The translations under genes were made by a program, and so were the position numbers. The notes under the pieces were generated by a model that saw nothing but the letters and a program-made list of their open reading frames with translations, ran no database searches and was not told the DNA's origin. From Bacteroidota bacterium (GTDB taxonomy: Bacteria > Bacteroidota > Bacteroidia > Bacteroidales > VadinHA17), in the NCBI GenBank assembly GCA_030631445.1, contig DAOVLD010000121.1:1-5979 (forward strand): a stretch of 5,979 nt of DNA, read 5' to 3'. Positions 1-5,979 of this stretch are shown here, piece by piece. Every line of letters begins with the position of its first letter. Within the stretch, counting starts at the first letter, position 1.

Positions 1-24
1 ACTCTGTTACATTATCATTAATTC

Positions 25-118
25 TACCAAACCACCAGCAGGGTTTATAACCGCTGACGGGGTTTTAGAATCGTGACCCTTTCGGTGGTTATTCACCCCG
101 AAAGTGGTTTAGATGGTA
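25..118. repeat. Nested inverted-repeat (REP-like) structured element
   Basis: This non-coding stretch downstream of the receptor gene is packed with inverted repeats. The outer arms are TACCAAACCAC (25-35) and GTGGTTT-AGA-TGGTA (104-118), complementary apart from a 3-nt insertion. Inside lie hairpin 36-56 (CAGC, 2-nt bulge, GGTT / TAT loop / AACC, GCTG) and hairpin 79-104 (CTTTCGG paired with CCGAAAG, continued by GGT/ACC after a bulged T). Together they could fold as a branched structure on either strand. No T-run follows on either side, so it is not a standard intrinsic terminator, though it could protect the 3' end of the receptor mRNA. Bacteroidetes genomes often carry short GC-rich palindromes between genes, and I infer this is one of that sort. 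The structure is directly visible; the class assignment is a guess. Confidence 0.45.
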
Positions 119-119
119 T

Positions 120-2048
120 TTACTTCCCAAAATCCAGATTTATAGTGCCCCCGAATCGTATCCACCGGCCCGGCATCCTGACATTGCCCAGATCAAAATA
201 TTGGGTGTTTAAAAAGTTTGAGGCTTCGACAAATATTGTATATGTTCTTTTATCCCAAAAAAGCCTGACATCCATCAACAGGAAAGCTTCATAGGGCTTT
301 TCTTTTCCGGTTGTAAAATCGGTATAGGTCCCTGCCCTGTCCTGAAATGTAATCTTCCAGCTTGCTCCTAAATCTTTATAAATGCTATGTTCTATTTCAA
401 TATTTAACTTATGTTTCAAGTAATCCAGAACATAAGCCGATATGTATTCACCGCTTTGTTTTTCGGTTTCAAGAAAAGAATAACTGAATCTTAAATATTT
501 TAAAGGAAAAGATTTATTGATCAATTTGTTTACATCAAGGTAACCTGCGATCTCAAAACCCCGGGTTATGATTTGTGTAATGTTTTTACTTTCCCATTTT
601 AACGAATCAGGCAGTCTAACCCAATCAATCATATTTTCCCCATTTCTTCTGAAAAAAGATAAATGTCCGTTGAAAAATTGATTATGATATTTGGCCCCCA
701 GTTCGTATGTAACTACTTCTTCAGGCTTTAAATGTGGGTTTCCCACGTTGGTGGGACCAACATAATATAAATCCGTAAAGGTTGGGATTCTGAGTGACTG
801 GTTTACTGAACCATATATCCTGATATTCGGAGTGATTTTATAACTAATATCAGCTCCTGTATACATTTTCCAGTCAAAATCAGTATTCCAGTTCGTTAAA
901 ATCCCGGCTGATGCTGAAAATTTTTCAACAATTATATTTTGTTCCAGAAACAGTGATATGTTTTCCCTTGATTTTCGCCTTGTAAAAAAACCTGCCGGTT
1001 CACCGGGTACATCCAGTGTATCCCCCATGGATTCTCCCAAAACATTACTCAGGATGTTTTCAGACCGGAAATCCAAACCCACTGCAGTTTTGCCCAGGTT
1101 GGTATTAAAAACAGAATTTACTTCTGCACCGTATATATCGGTTAAATGATAATTATGTCCCGTATACCATACAGCCGGGTTATCCCTGAACAGTTCAAAA
1201 CGGTCCTGATGCCTTCTCCAGTAAATCAAAGGGCTGATCTTAATTTTATTACCAGTTGTAAGCTTTATGCTGGCCAGGGTTGTTTTTGTATGTTCATACT
1301 GGTTCGGATACTTTGGAGTATAAAAACTATTCGCACCAAAAGCCTTGTTCTGATAACCAGCCTGAATATCCAGGGTTGTATAAGAAAAATTAACTGATCC
1401 GTGATAGAAAAAATTAGTAATCCCGAAATCTGTATTTTCGATATATCCGTTTGATCCGGATTTTCCAATTGAAACGAAGTTCCCCACTTCCCCAAGCCGG
1501 AGCGATCCTGACAGGTTGGTTTTATAATATCCATGCTCACCCCCTGTTAAAACTAAATTCAAATTGTTTGATTCCTTTGGTTTTGTTATTATGTTTATGG
1601 CTCCGCTAAATGCGTTCGGACCAAATACTCTTGAGCCTGGCCCTTCCAGTATTTCAATTCTCTCAATACTGTTTATATCAATGGGAATATTTAAGTTATG
1701 ATGCCCGGTCTGCGGATCATTAATTTTTATTCCATTTAAAAGTATTAGGGTTTGTTCAAAGCTTCCACCCCTGATACTTATATCAGCCTGTACACCAAAA
1801 TTACCCCTTTGTCGAACATCAATGTTAACCGCATACTCCAGAATTTCCTGTAAACTTTGAACAGGAGCATTCCTGATTTGCTCTTTCCTGATAACGGTTA
1901 CCACACGGTTCAATTCAGAATGGATTGAAGGGCTCCGTTGTCCACTAACAACTATCTCCTTTATTTCAACCGTATCAATTTGTCCGTTGATCCACATGGA
2001 GTGAACAAAAAAGCCAAAAAGAATAATTGTTTTAATATACCTGATCAT
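120..2048 (-). CDS. TonB-dependent outer-membrane receptor (BtuB/cobalamin-receptor-like)
   Basis: This gene encodes a 642-residue outer-membrane active transporter, energised from the inner membrane through TonB-ExbB-ExbD. Residues 1-22 form a signal peptide (MIRYIKTIILFGFF..., cleavage likely before QIDTVEIKE). A TonB-box-like stretch follows at about 27-35 (VEIKEIVVS). The plug domain spans about 45-156, with IRGGSFEQTLILLNG (92-106), NDPQTGHHN (110-118), IERIEILEGPGS (128-139) and FGPNAFSGAINIITK (142-156). The rest is an alternating aromatic/polar 22-strand-type barrel ending LDFGK. There is no N-terminal carboxypeptidase-regulatory-like or STN domain, so it is not a SusC-type protein. 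The NDPQTGHHN plug resembles Bacteroidetes receptors annotated as vitamin B12 transporters, but the substrate cannot be proved and a siderophore or other metal complex is possible. The frame is open back to 2201, but those 51 extra residues contain no export signal at their N-terminus and overlap the promoter, so the ATG at 2046-2048 is chosen. No cobalamin riboswitch was recognised upstream. Confidence 0.93.
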   Translation of the reverse strand: MIRYIKTIILFGFFVHSMWINGQIDTVEIKEIVVSGQRSPSIHSELNRVVTVIRKEQIRNAPVQSLQEILEYAVNIDVRQRGNFGVQADISIRGGSFEQTLILLNGIKINDPQTGHHNLNIPIDINSIERIEILEGPGSRVFGPNAFSGAINIITKPKESNNLNLVLTGGEHGYYKTNLSGSLRLGEVGNFVSIGKSGSNGYIENTDFGITNFFYHGSVNFSYTTLDIQAGYQNKAFGANSFYTPKYPNQYEHTKTTLASIKLTTGNKIKISPLIYWRRHQDRFELFRDNPAVWYTGHNYHLTDIYGAEVNSVFNTNLGKTAVGLDFRSENILSNVLGESMGDTLDVPGEPAGFFTRRKSRENISLFLEQNIIVEKFSASAGILTNWNTDFDWKMYTGADISYKITPNIRIYGSVNQSLRIPTFTDLYYVGPTNVGNPHLKPEEVVTYELGAKYHNQFFNGHLSFFRRNGENMIDWVRLPDSLKWESKNITQIITRGFEIAGYLDVNKLINKSFPLKYLRFSYSFLETEKQSGEYISAYVLDYLKHKLNIEIEHSIYKDLGASWKITFQDRAGTYTDFTTGKEKPYEAFLLMDVRLFWDKRTYTIFVEASNFLNTQYFDLGNVRMPGRWIRFGGTINLDFGK

Positions 2049-2074
2049 TGTTAATACTACCCATGATTGAAGTG

Positions 2075-2082
2075 CAAAAGTA
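2075..2082 (-). promoter_or_regulatory. Bacteroidetes -7 box of the receptor gene promoter
   Basis: Read on the minus strand, this is TACTTTTG, an exact match to the TAnnTTTG -7 element used by the primary sigma factor of Bacteroidetes. Transcription would begin roughly 5-7 bases further on, giving a leader of about 20 nt before the ATG at 2048. No good TTG-type -33 element is seen at the expected 19-21 bp spacing. The match is only 8 bases in AT-rich DNA, but its position is right and it favours the shorter start for the receptor. Confidence 0.5.
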
Positions 2083-2149
2083 TAGAAAAAAGTTTGTAAC
2101 TCTTCTGGTAAATAAAATTCATGTAACTTATCTGTATAGTGAAAGGAAA

Positions 2150-2222
2150 AGAAAAAAGTCACAACGAGCCACGGAGACTTTTGAGACAGCCCCGATCTCA
2201 TAGCCTATCCCGATTTTCGGGA
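2150..2222. repeat. Repeat-like block with a possible IS-end remnant and a short hairpin
   Basis: This block is more GC-rich than its AT-rich flanks. It reads through CACAACGAGCCACGGAG, then ACTTTTGAGACAGCCCC (2176-2192), then a perfect inverted repeat TCCCGA-TTT-TCGGGA (2208-2222). On the minus strand the middle part is GGGGCTGTCTCAAAAGT, which resembles the outer ends of some transposons (IS1182-like, from memory). No second end and no transposase are present in the window. The hairpin has no T-run after it and no gene ends beside it, so a terminator role is unsupported. I read the block as a composite of dispersed intergenic repeats or a solo IS-end scar. The hairpin is certain as sequence; its origin is inference. 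Confidence 0.35.
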
Positions 2223-2386
2223 AACAAAGTGAATAAATTCCGATATATAACAATGCCCGATTTTAACAAATGTTGACAATTTTTAATAAGTTCACATACA
2301 TCAAACGGATATAACCATTCATATAATTGGATTTTTAATATCTTCAACTTTTTAATCCATTATTTAATTGCCAAATCAAGAATCAG
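2223..2386. other. AT-rich leader region before the transaldolase-like gene
   Basis: No gene is seen here. The stretch should hold the promoter of the plus-strand gene starting at 2387. The best -7-like candidate is TATAATTG (2322-2329), one mismatch from TAnnTTTG, but it lacks a convincing -33 partner. TTGACA occurs at 2273-2278 without a good -10 at the right distance. An imperfect palindrome TTAACA-AA-TGTTGA (2263-2276) might be an operator. The gene start is preceded by CAAATCAAGAATCAG with no Shine-Dalgarno sequence, as is normal for Bacteroidetes. None of these sites is strong enough to call individually. Confidence 0.3.
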
Positions 2387-3610
2387 ATGACGAAAAGCTC
2401 TGTTCATGAGGTTATCAGGAATTATATCCTTAAATCAGTAAATGAAGAAAAAATAAAACCTGCCGGTGATACTTTCTGGAAGAATTTGAATAATACCGGA
2501 ACGGAAATATGGCTTGATACCGGCGATATTGAATCAGCTTCCGGTTTATGGACAAAAGAAATGTCTGCACTTACTACCAATAATACATTGCTGAATAATG
2601 AGATTCAAAAAGGGATCTATGATAACCTGATCCCTGAACTTCGCGAATTGGTTAAAGACTTTTCTGCAGATGAACAGGTGAAGGAAATTGCCTTTATCCT
2701 GAATGCCTATCATGGCTTACGTTTGGTTAAAAAGTTTGGCGGACTGGTAAGTGTTGAGCTACACACTGATACAGCAGATGACTTTGATGCTATTGTGGAG
2801 TATGGCAAACGTTATTATGATATCTGTCCGGATCATTTCCTGGTAAAAGTGCCATTTACAGCAACCGGTCTGTTAGGGGCAAGAAAACTTGGCGAAGCAG
2901 GTGTTAGAGTGAATTTTACACTTGAATTCAGTGCAAGGTTTAATGTATTGGTGTCTTTGATAGCAAGACCATCATATTGTAACGTATTTATGGGCAGGAT
3001 TGCTGCCTACATGATTGATAATGAGCTTGGAGACGGTAAATGGGTAGGGGAGAAGGCTGTTATTTCATCTCAGAGATGGATAAATAAACTGTCTTCTGAA
3101 GATCAGGTAAAAACAAAACTGATAGCTGCCAGTCTTCGTGAAGCCGAACAACTTAAATTATTGGCAGGAGTGAATGTATATACTATTCCTCCTGCAGTGG
3201 CTAAAGATGGCAGGAATACGCTGGAAGGGATATTTGATTCACAGGTGAATACTGATTATAAGGCTGAATTTAATAATAATAGTGAAGAAAAATTTAGGTT
3301 TGACACTATCTGGGCAGTTAAAGATGAAGAAGTTAGGTTTGCCAGGTATATAGATGAAAACGTTTCGGCAACAGGTGAGGAACTTAGTGCAATTGCAAGA
3401 AATATGGGTTGCGGTGATATTTTTCCTGAACTTACCGAAGAAGAATTGAAATGGATAAAAGAAGATGGAAAGATACCGAAACATTCAAGGTGGGCAGACC
3501 GGATAGCTAAAGGAGAACTTGCTGTTGATACTCTGCTAAGCCTTGCAGGACTTGCCACTTTTGCTTTGGATCAGCAAAAACTTGATCAGCGTATCAGATC
3601 ACTAATTTGA
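2387..3610 (+). CDS. Divergent transaldolase-family protein
   Basis: This is a 407-residue cytosolic protein of the transaldolase (class I aldolase, TIM-barrel) family. Transaldolase moves a dihydroxyacetone unit between sugar phosphates in the non-oxidative pentose phosphate pathway. Motifs in family order: WLDTGDI with Asp44, TTNNTLL with Asn65, VSVEL with Glu124, FLVKVPFTATG with Schiff-base Lys154, and NFTLEF with Asn176 and Thr178. These match E. coli TalB Asp17, Asn35, Glu96, Lys132, Asn154 and Thr156, and the Lys-to-Asn spacing of 22 is the same. The TalB segment SPFVGR is NVFMGR here (199-204), so the catalytic-site Ser176 is replaced by Asn199. The protein is longer than TalB (about 317 residues), with about 30 extra residues at the N-terminus and a C-terminal part (about 295-407) without a motif I recognise. 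There is no signal peptide. The gene stands alone, and no other pentose phosphate gene is visible. Membership of the family is firm; true transaldolase activity, as against a related aldolase, is inferred. Confidence 0.88.
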   Translation: MTKSSVHEVIRNYILKSVNEEKIKPAGDTFWKNLNNTGTEIWLDTGDIESASGLWTKEMSALTTNNTLLNNEIQKGIYDNLIPELRELVKDFSADEQVKEIAFILNAYHGLRLVKKFGGLVSVELHTDTADDFDAIVEYGKRYYDICPDHFLVKVPFTATGLLGARKLGEAGVRVNFTLEFSARFNVLVSLIARPSYCNVFMGRIAAYMIDNELGDGKWVGEKAVISSQRWINKLSSEDQVKTKLIAASLREAEQLKLLAGVNVYTIPPAVAKDGRNTLEGIFDSQVNTDYKAEFNNNSEEKFRFDTIWAVKDEEVRFARYIDENVSATGEELSAIARNMGCGDIFPELTEEELKWIKEDGKIPKHSRWADRIAKGELAVDTLLSLAGLATFALDQQKLDQRIRSLI

Positions 3611-3713
3611 GGAAGAATGGAATAAAGGGATTAGAGGGAAGAAAGGAACGTTAATATTAACAAGGTTGGAGCTTATGTTGTGGGTGCCAGGGCAGATCTG
3701 AAAAGTTTTCTGT

Positions 3714-3742
3714 ATGTCCTGCTTGAGCCGTCAGGCAGACAT
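3714..3742 (+). terminator. Bulged hairpin, possible terminator of the transaldolase-like gene
   Basis: ATGTC-C-TGCTTGA (3714-3726) pairs with TCAGGCAGACAT (3731-3742) around a GCCG loop. This gives 12 pairs with one bulged C (3719) and one G-T wobble. TAAATTTT follows, which is only partly T-rich. It lies about 104 bases past the stop codon at 3610 and is the strongest hairpin between the two plus-strand genes, so it may end the upstream transcript. Its sequence also resembles the short palindromic repeats scattered between Bacteroidetes genes, so it may simply be a repeat. Confidence 0.35.
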
Positions 3743-3879
3743 TAAATTTTCCACAATTACCGGGACTATTTATTCGAATCACGAATTGGCTCTCATTAAG
3801 AGGCGTGGCGGCGTTCCTTCAGTAATAAAAGACAAAATTGTCTGATACCGAAATTAATAAAAAAAACAGTCAGCAGTGC

Positions 3880-3902
3880 AACTTTTCACAAAATCCGACG
3901 TC
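3880..3902 (+). promoter_or_regulatory. ECF sigma-factor-type promoter of the DUF5916 gene
   Basis: The sequence GTGCAACTTTT...CGTCTTT contains AAC (3880-3882), a 16-base spacer (3883-3898) and CGTC (3899-3902). That is the classic bipartite pattern of promoters read by extracytoplasmic-function sigma factors, with an AAC -35 core and a CGTC -10 core at the normal spacing. Transcription would start near 3908-3912, leaving a leader of about 40 nt before the ATG at 3949. No standard TAnnTTTG box fits this position. The elements are visible; use by a particular sigma factor is inferred, and no sigma or anti-sigma gene is in the window. Confidence 0.55.
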
Positions 3903-3948
3903 TTTATTTTTAAGTCTCTTATTGATAAACAACAGAAGAATTAACCTG

Positions 3949-5979
3949 ATGAAACTTGCCTGCCTGAAAAGAATTGCAATCAGCCTGATTTTAAGCACTT
4001 TGTTATTAAACAGTTTTTCACAAAGTATTGAAAAGAAAACTTACCAGACAGCATTTTCAAAAACTGCCCCGGAGATTGACGGATTGATGAATGATGAATG
4101 CTGGAACCTTGTTGAATGGGGCGGTGACTTTATTCAGACACAGCCGTATGAGAACAAACCTCCGACGCAGGAGACTTCATTTAAGATCCTTTATGATGAC
4201 AATAATCTCTATATATTTATTCGTGCTTTCGATAAGGAACCGGAAAAGATCAGCAGAATAATGTCGCGCAGGGATAACTTTCGCGGTGATATGGTAGAAA
4301 TAAATATCGACAGCTACTTTGATAAACAGACTGCATTCTCTTTCTCTGCAATGGCTTCCGGTGCAAAAGGTGATATAGCAATTACCCGGAACGGTAATAA
4401 CTGGGACGACAGTTGGAATCCCATCTGGTTTCTCAAGACTTCTATCGACGGTGAAGGATGGAGCGCTGAAATGAAAATACCTTTAAGTCAGCTTCGTTTC
4501 GGAAAAAAGGATGAGCATGTTTGGGGATTACAGGTTATGCGTCATATATTTCGTGAGGAGGAACGTTCTCACTGGCAGTTCATTCCAAAAGGATCGCCGG
4601 GAATTGTTCACCTGTTTGGAGAATTGCGGGGTATAAAAAATATAAAACCAAAACTCCAGGTAGAGATACTCCCATATACAGTAGTACGAATGGAGAGGTT
4701 TGAAAAAGTAGAAGGAAATCCTTTTCTTGACGGTAAATCGGGCAAATTTTCTGCAGGACTCGATGGAAAAGTCGGCATAACCAATGATTTCACTCTCGAC
4801 TTCACAATTAACCCGGATTTCGGACAGGTTGAAGCTGACCCCTCGGAGGTTAACCTGACCGCTTTTGAAACCTATTTTTCTGAAAGACGTCCTTTCTTTA
4901 TCGAGGGTAAAAACATCTATGAGTTCAGACCTGGCCAGAGCATTGTTATCCACAAAATGAGGGCGGATAACCTATTTTATTCCCGGCGGATAGGAAGGTA
5001 TCCACATAATTATCCTGAAACAGCAGATAATGAATATGTTGAAATGCCCGAGTCTTCTACTATCCTGGCTGCATCAAAATTGTCGGGAAAAACAAAAAAA
5101 GGATTGTCAATAGGAATACTTGAGAGTGTAACGGCTGATGAGAAAGCGTTGATTGATAACGATGGTGCCAGGCGAAAAGAGACCGTTGAACCGCTAACCA
5201 ACTATTTTGTAGGACGTCTGCAACAGGATTTTAACAAGGGAGAAACTGTACTGGGTGCTATGATTACAGCAGTAAACAGAGACATCAATAACCCTGCTCT
5301 CGATTATCTTCATTCTGCAGCATATACAGCAGGAATCGATTTTAAACATACCTGGAAAGAACGAACATGGTACTTATCAGGAAATGCTGAATTCAGTAAT
5401 GTAAAAGGGAAAGAAGAGGCTATTATAACTACACAGAGATCCTCAGCACGATATTATCAGAGACTTGATGCTAATCACCTGACGGTTGATTCAACTCTCA
5501 CATCACTGGCAGGTTATGGTGGCACCATAAAATTTGGAAAAAGGAGCAAAAAAAGGTTGCAGTTTGAGACTAGTGTCACTCTACGTTCCCCCGGGCTGGA
5601 ATTCAATGATATCGGCTATATGAGATATTCGGATTTAATTCATCACGGTACATGGGCAGGATATTATATCCGTGATCCTTTTGCCATCTTCAATAATTTC
5701 TATCTTAATATGAATTACTGGATGTACTGGAATTTCTCCGGTAAGCTTGTATCGACATATACCAATATAAATTTCAATTCCCAGTTCAAAAACCGTTGGC
5801 GCTTAAATGGTAACTTCACACGGGAAAATGAAAACATTTCAACAACACTGTTGCGGGGCGGGCCTGATTTTGTCAGTCCCGGTGATGTAGGATTTAATTT
5901 TAACCTTAATACTGACCGATCTAAAAAAGTCTCATTCTACATAGGTAATTACCATGGTTTTGGAGATGGGAAGAGCTCC
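3949..5979 (+). CDS. CBM9-like/DUF5916 outer-membrane protein, partial (right end missing)
   Basis: The frame is open from the ATG at 3949 to the window edge, giving 677 residues without a stop; complete family members are usually well over 800, so the C-terminus lies outside. Residues 1-24 are a signal peptide (MKLACLKRIAISLILSTLLL..., cleavage likely before QSIEKK). About 38-225 form a CBM9-like beta domain with APEIDG (40-45), ECW (50-52), GDMVEINID (113-121), SWNPIWF (155-161), WSAEMKIPLSQLRF (171-184) and WGLQVMR (192-198). The DUF5916 region follows, with its signature at 283-320: NPDFGQVEADPSEVNLTAFE, then SERRPFFIEG, then FYSRRIGR (343-350). After that the chain alternates aromatic and polar residues as in a beta-barrel, so an outer-membrane location is likely. 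The function of the family is not established; carbohydrate binding is suggested only by the CBM9 resemblance. The gene has its own ECF-type promoter and no visible partner gene. Confidence 0.9.
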   Translation, partial: MKLACLKRIAISLILSTLLLNSFSQSIEKKTYQTAFSKTAPEIDGLMNDECWNLVEWGGDFIQTQPYENKPPTQETSFKILYDDNNLYIFIRAFDKEPEKISRIMSRRDNFRGDMVEINIDSYFDKQTAFSFSAMASGAKGDIAITRNGNNWDDSWNPIWFLKTSIDGEGWSAEMKIPLSQLRFGKKDEHVWGLQVMRHIFREEERSHWQFIPKGSPGIVHLFGELRGIKNIKPKLQVEILPYTVVRMERFEKVEGNPFLDGKSGKFSAGLDGKVGITNDFTLDFTINPDFGQVEADPSEVNLTAFETYFSERRPFFIEGKNIYEFRPGQSIVIHKMRADNLFYSRRIGRYPHNYPETADNEYVEMPESSTILAASKLSGKTKKGLSIGILESVTADEKALIDNDGARRKETVEPLTNYFVGRLQQDFNKGETVLGAMITAVNRDINNPALDYLHSAAYTAGIDFKHTWKERTWYLSGNAEFSNVKGKEEAIITTQRSSARYYQRLDANHLTVDSTLTSLAGYGGTIKFGKRSKKRLQFETSVTLRSPGLEFNDIGYMRYSDLIHHGTWAGYYIRDPFAIFNNFYLNMNYWMYWNFSGKLVSTYTNINFNSQFKNRWRLNGNFTRENENISTTLLRGGPDFVSPGDVGFNFNLNTDRSKKVSFYIGNYHGFGDGKSS

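Larger units (their letters stand above)
3611..3948. other. Gene-free intergenic region with repeats and a promoter
   Basis: No open frame of credible coding quality is seen between the transaldolase-like gene and the DUF5916 gene. From left to right the region holds a purine-rich tract (3611-3650), a 12-bp bulged hairpin (3714-3742), a small inverted repeat ATTCG-AATCA-CGAAT (3772-3786), a palindrome AGACAA-AA-TTGTCT (3830-3843), an A-rich run, and an ECF-type promoter (3880-3902). The left two thirds resemble accumulated intergenic repeat debris; the last 80 bases look like the regulatory leader of the downstream gene. Confidence 0.6.

Noticed and set aside
73..294. Plus-strand open frame of 73 codons
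   Set aside because: It begins in the inverted-repeat element and continues antisense to the receptor C-terminus; nothing supports translation.
958..1540. Several short open frames of 63-91 codons on both strands
   Set aside because: All lie inside the receptor barrel coding region in other frames and none shows a recognisable domain.
2263..2276. Operator-like palindrome TTAACA-AA-TGTTGA
   Set aside because: It is imperfect, AT-rich and short, so chance occurrence is likely; no regulator gene is nearby to support it.
2049..2386. Cobalamin riboswitch before the BtuB-like receptor
   Set aside because: No B12-box-like sequence or conserved core was found, and the -7 box at 2082-2075 leaves a leader of only about 20 nt, too short for a riboswitch.
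3239..3558. Two overlapping minus-strand open frames
   Set aside because: Both are shadows of the 3' half of the transaldolase-like gene; their Ser- and Phe-rich translations are typical of antisense frames.
3771..3783. TTCGAATC resembling a tRNA T-loop
   Set aside because: The flanking bases do not form a T-stem and no anticodon arm or acceptor stem can be built; it is part of a small ATTCG/CGAAT inverted repeat.
4528..4953. Minus-strand open frame of 141 codons
   Set aside because: It is antisense to the DUF5916 signature region, whose plus-strand frame is clearly coding; the antisense protein shows no motif or export signal.

Overview
The window looks like chromosomal DNA from a Bacteroidetes (Bacteroidota) bacterium. 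The evidence is threefold: a TonB-dependent receptor with short Bacteroidetes-style loop motifs, a CBM9/DUF5916 outer-membrane barrel protein of a family common in this phylum, and AT-rich leaders without Shine-Dalgarno sequences. One leader carries an exact TAnnTTTG-type -7 promoter box. Genus cannot be decided from the sequence.

Layout from left to right: (1) bases 1-119 are non-coding 3' flank holding a compact set of nested inverted repeats (about 25-118). (2) Bases 120-2048, minus strand, encode a complete TonB-dependent outer-membrane receptor of 642 residues, BtuB-like in its plug. The reading frame is open to 2201, but signal peptide and promoter evidence put the start at 2048. (3) Bases 2049-2386 are a divergent intergenic region with the receptor promoter, a repeat-like block ending in a TCCCGA/TCGGGA hairpin (about 2150-2222), and AT-rich DNA before the next gene. 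(4) Bases 2387-3610, plus strand, encode a 407-residue divergent transaldolase-family protein with the Schiff-base lysine. (5) Bases 3611-3948 are a gene-free stretch with a purine-rich tract, a 12-bp bulged hairpin, smaller inverted repeats, and a good match to an ECF sigma-factor promoter (AAC-N16-CGTC). (6) Bases 3949-5979, plus strand, encode the first 677 residues of an exported CBM9-like/DUF5916 protein that runs off the right edge.

The three genes do not form one operon. The receptor diverges from the other two, and the transaldolase-like and DUF5916 genes are 338 bases apart with a hairpin and a separate promoter candidate between them. Two of the three products are predicted outer-membrane proteins and the third is a cytosolic sugar-phosphate enzyme; no shared pathway is evident. 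I found no convincing new multi-gene system. The most useful observations are the ECF-type promoter before the DUF5916 gene, the structured inverted-repeat element at the left edge, the altered active-site serine in the transaldolase homologue, and the corrected receptor start.
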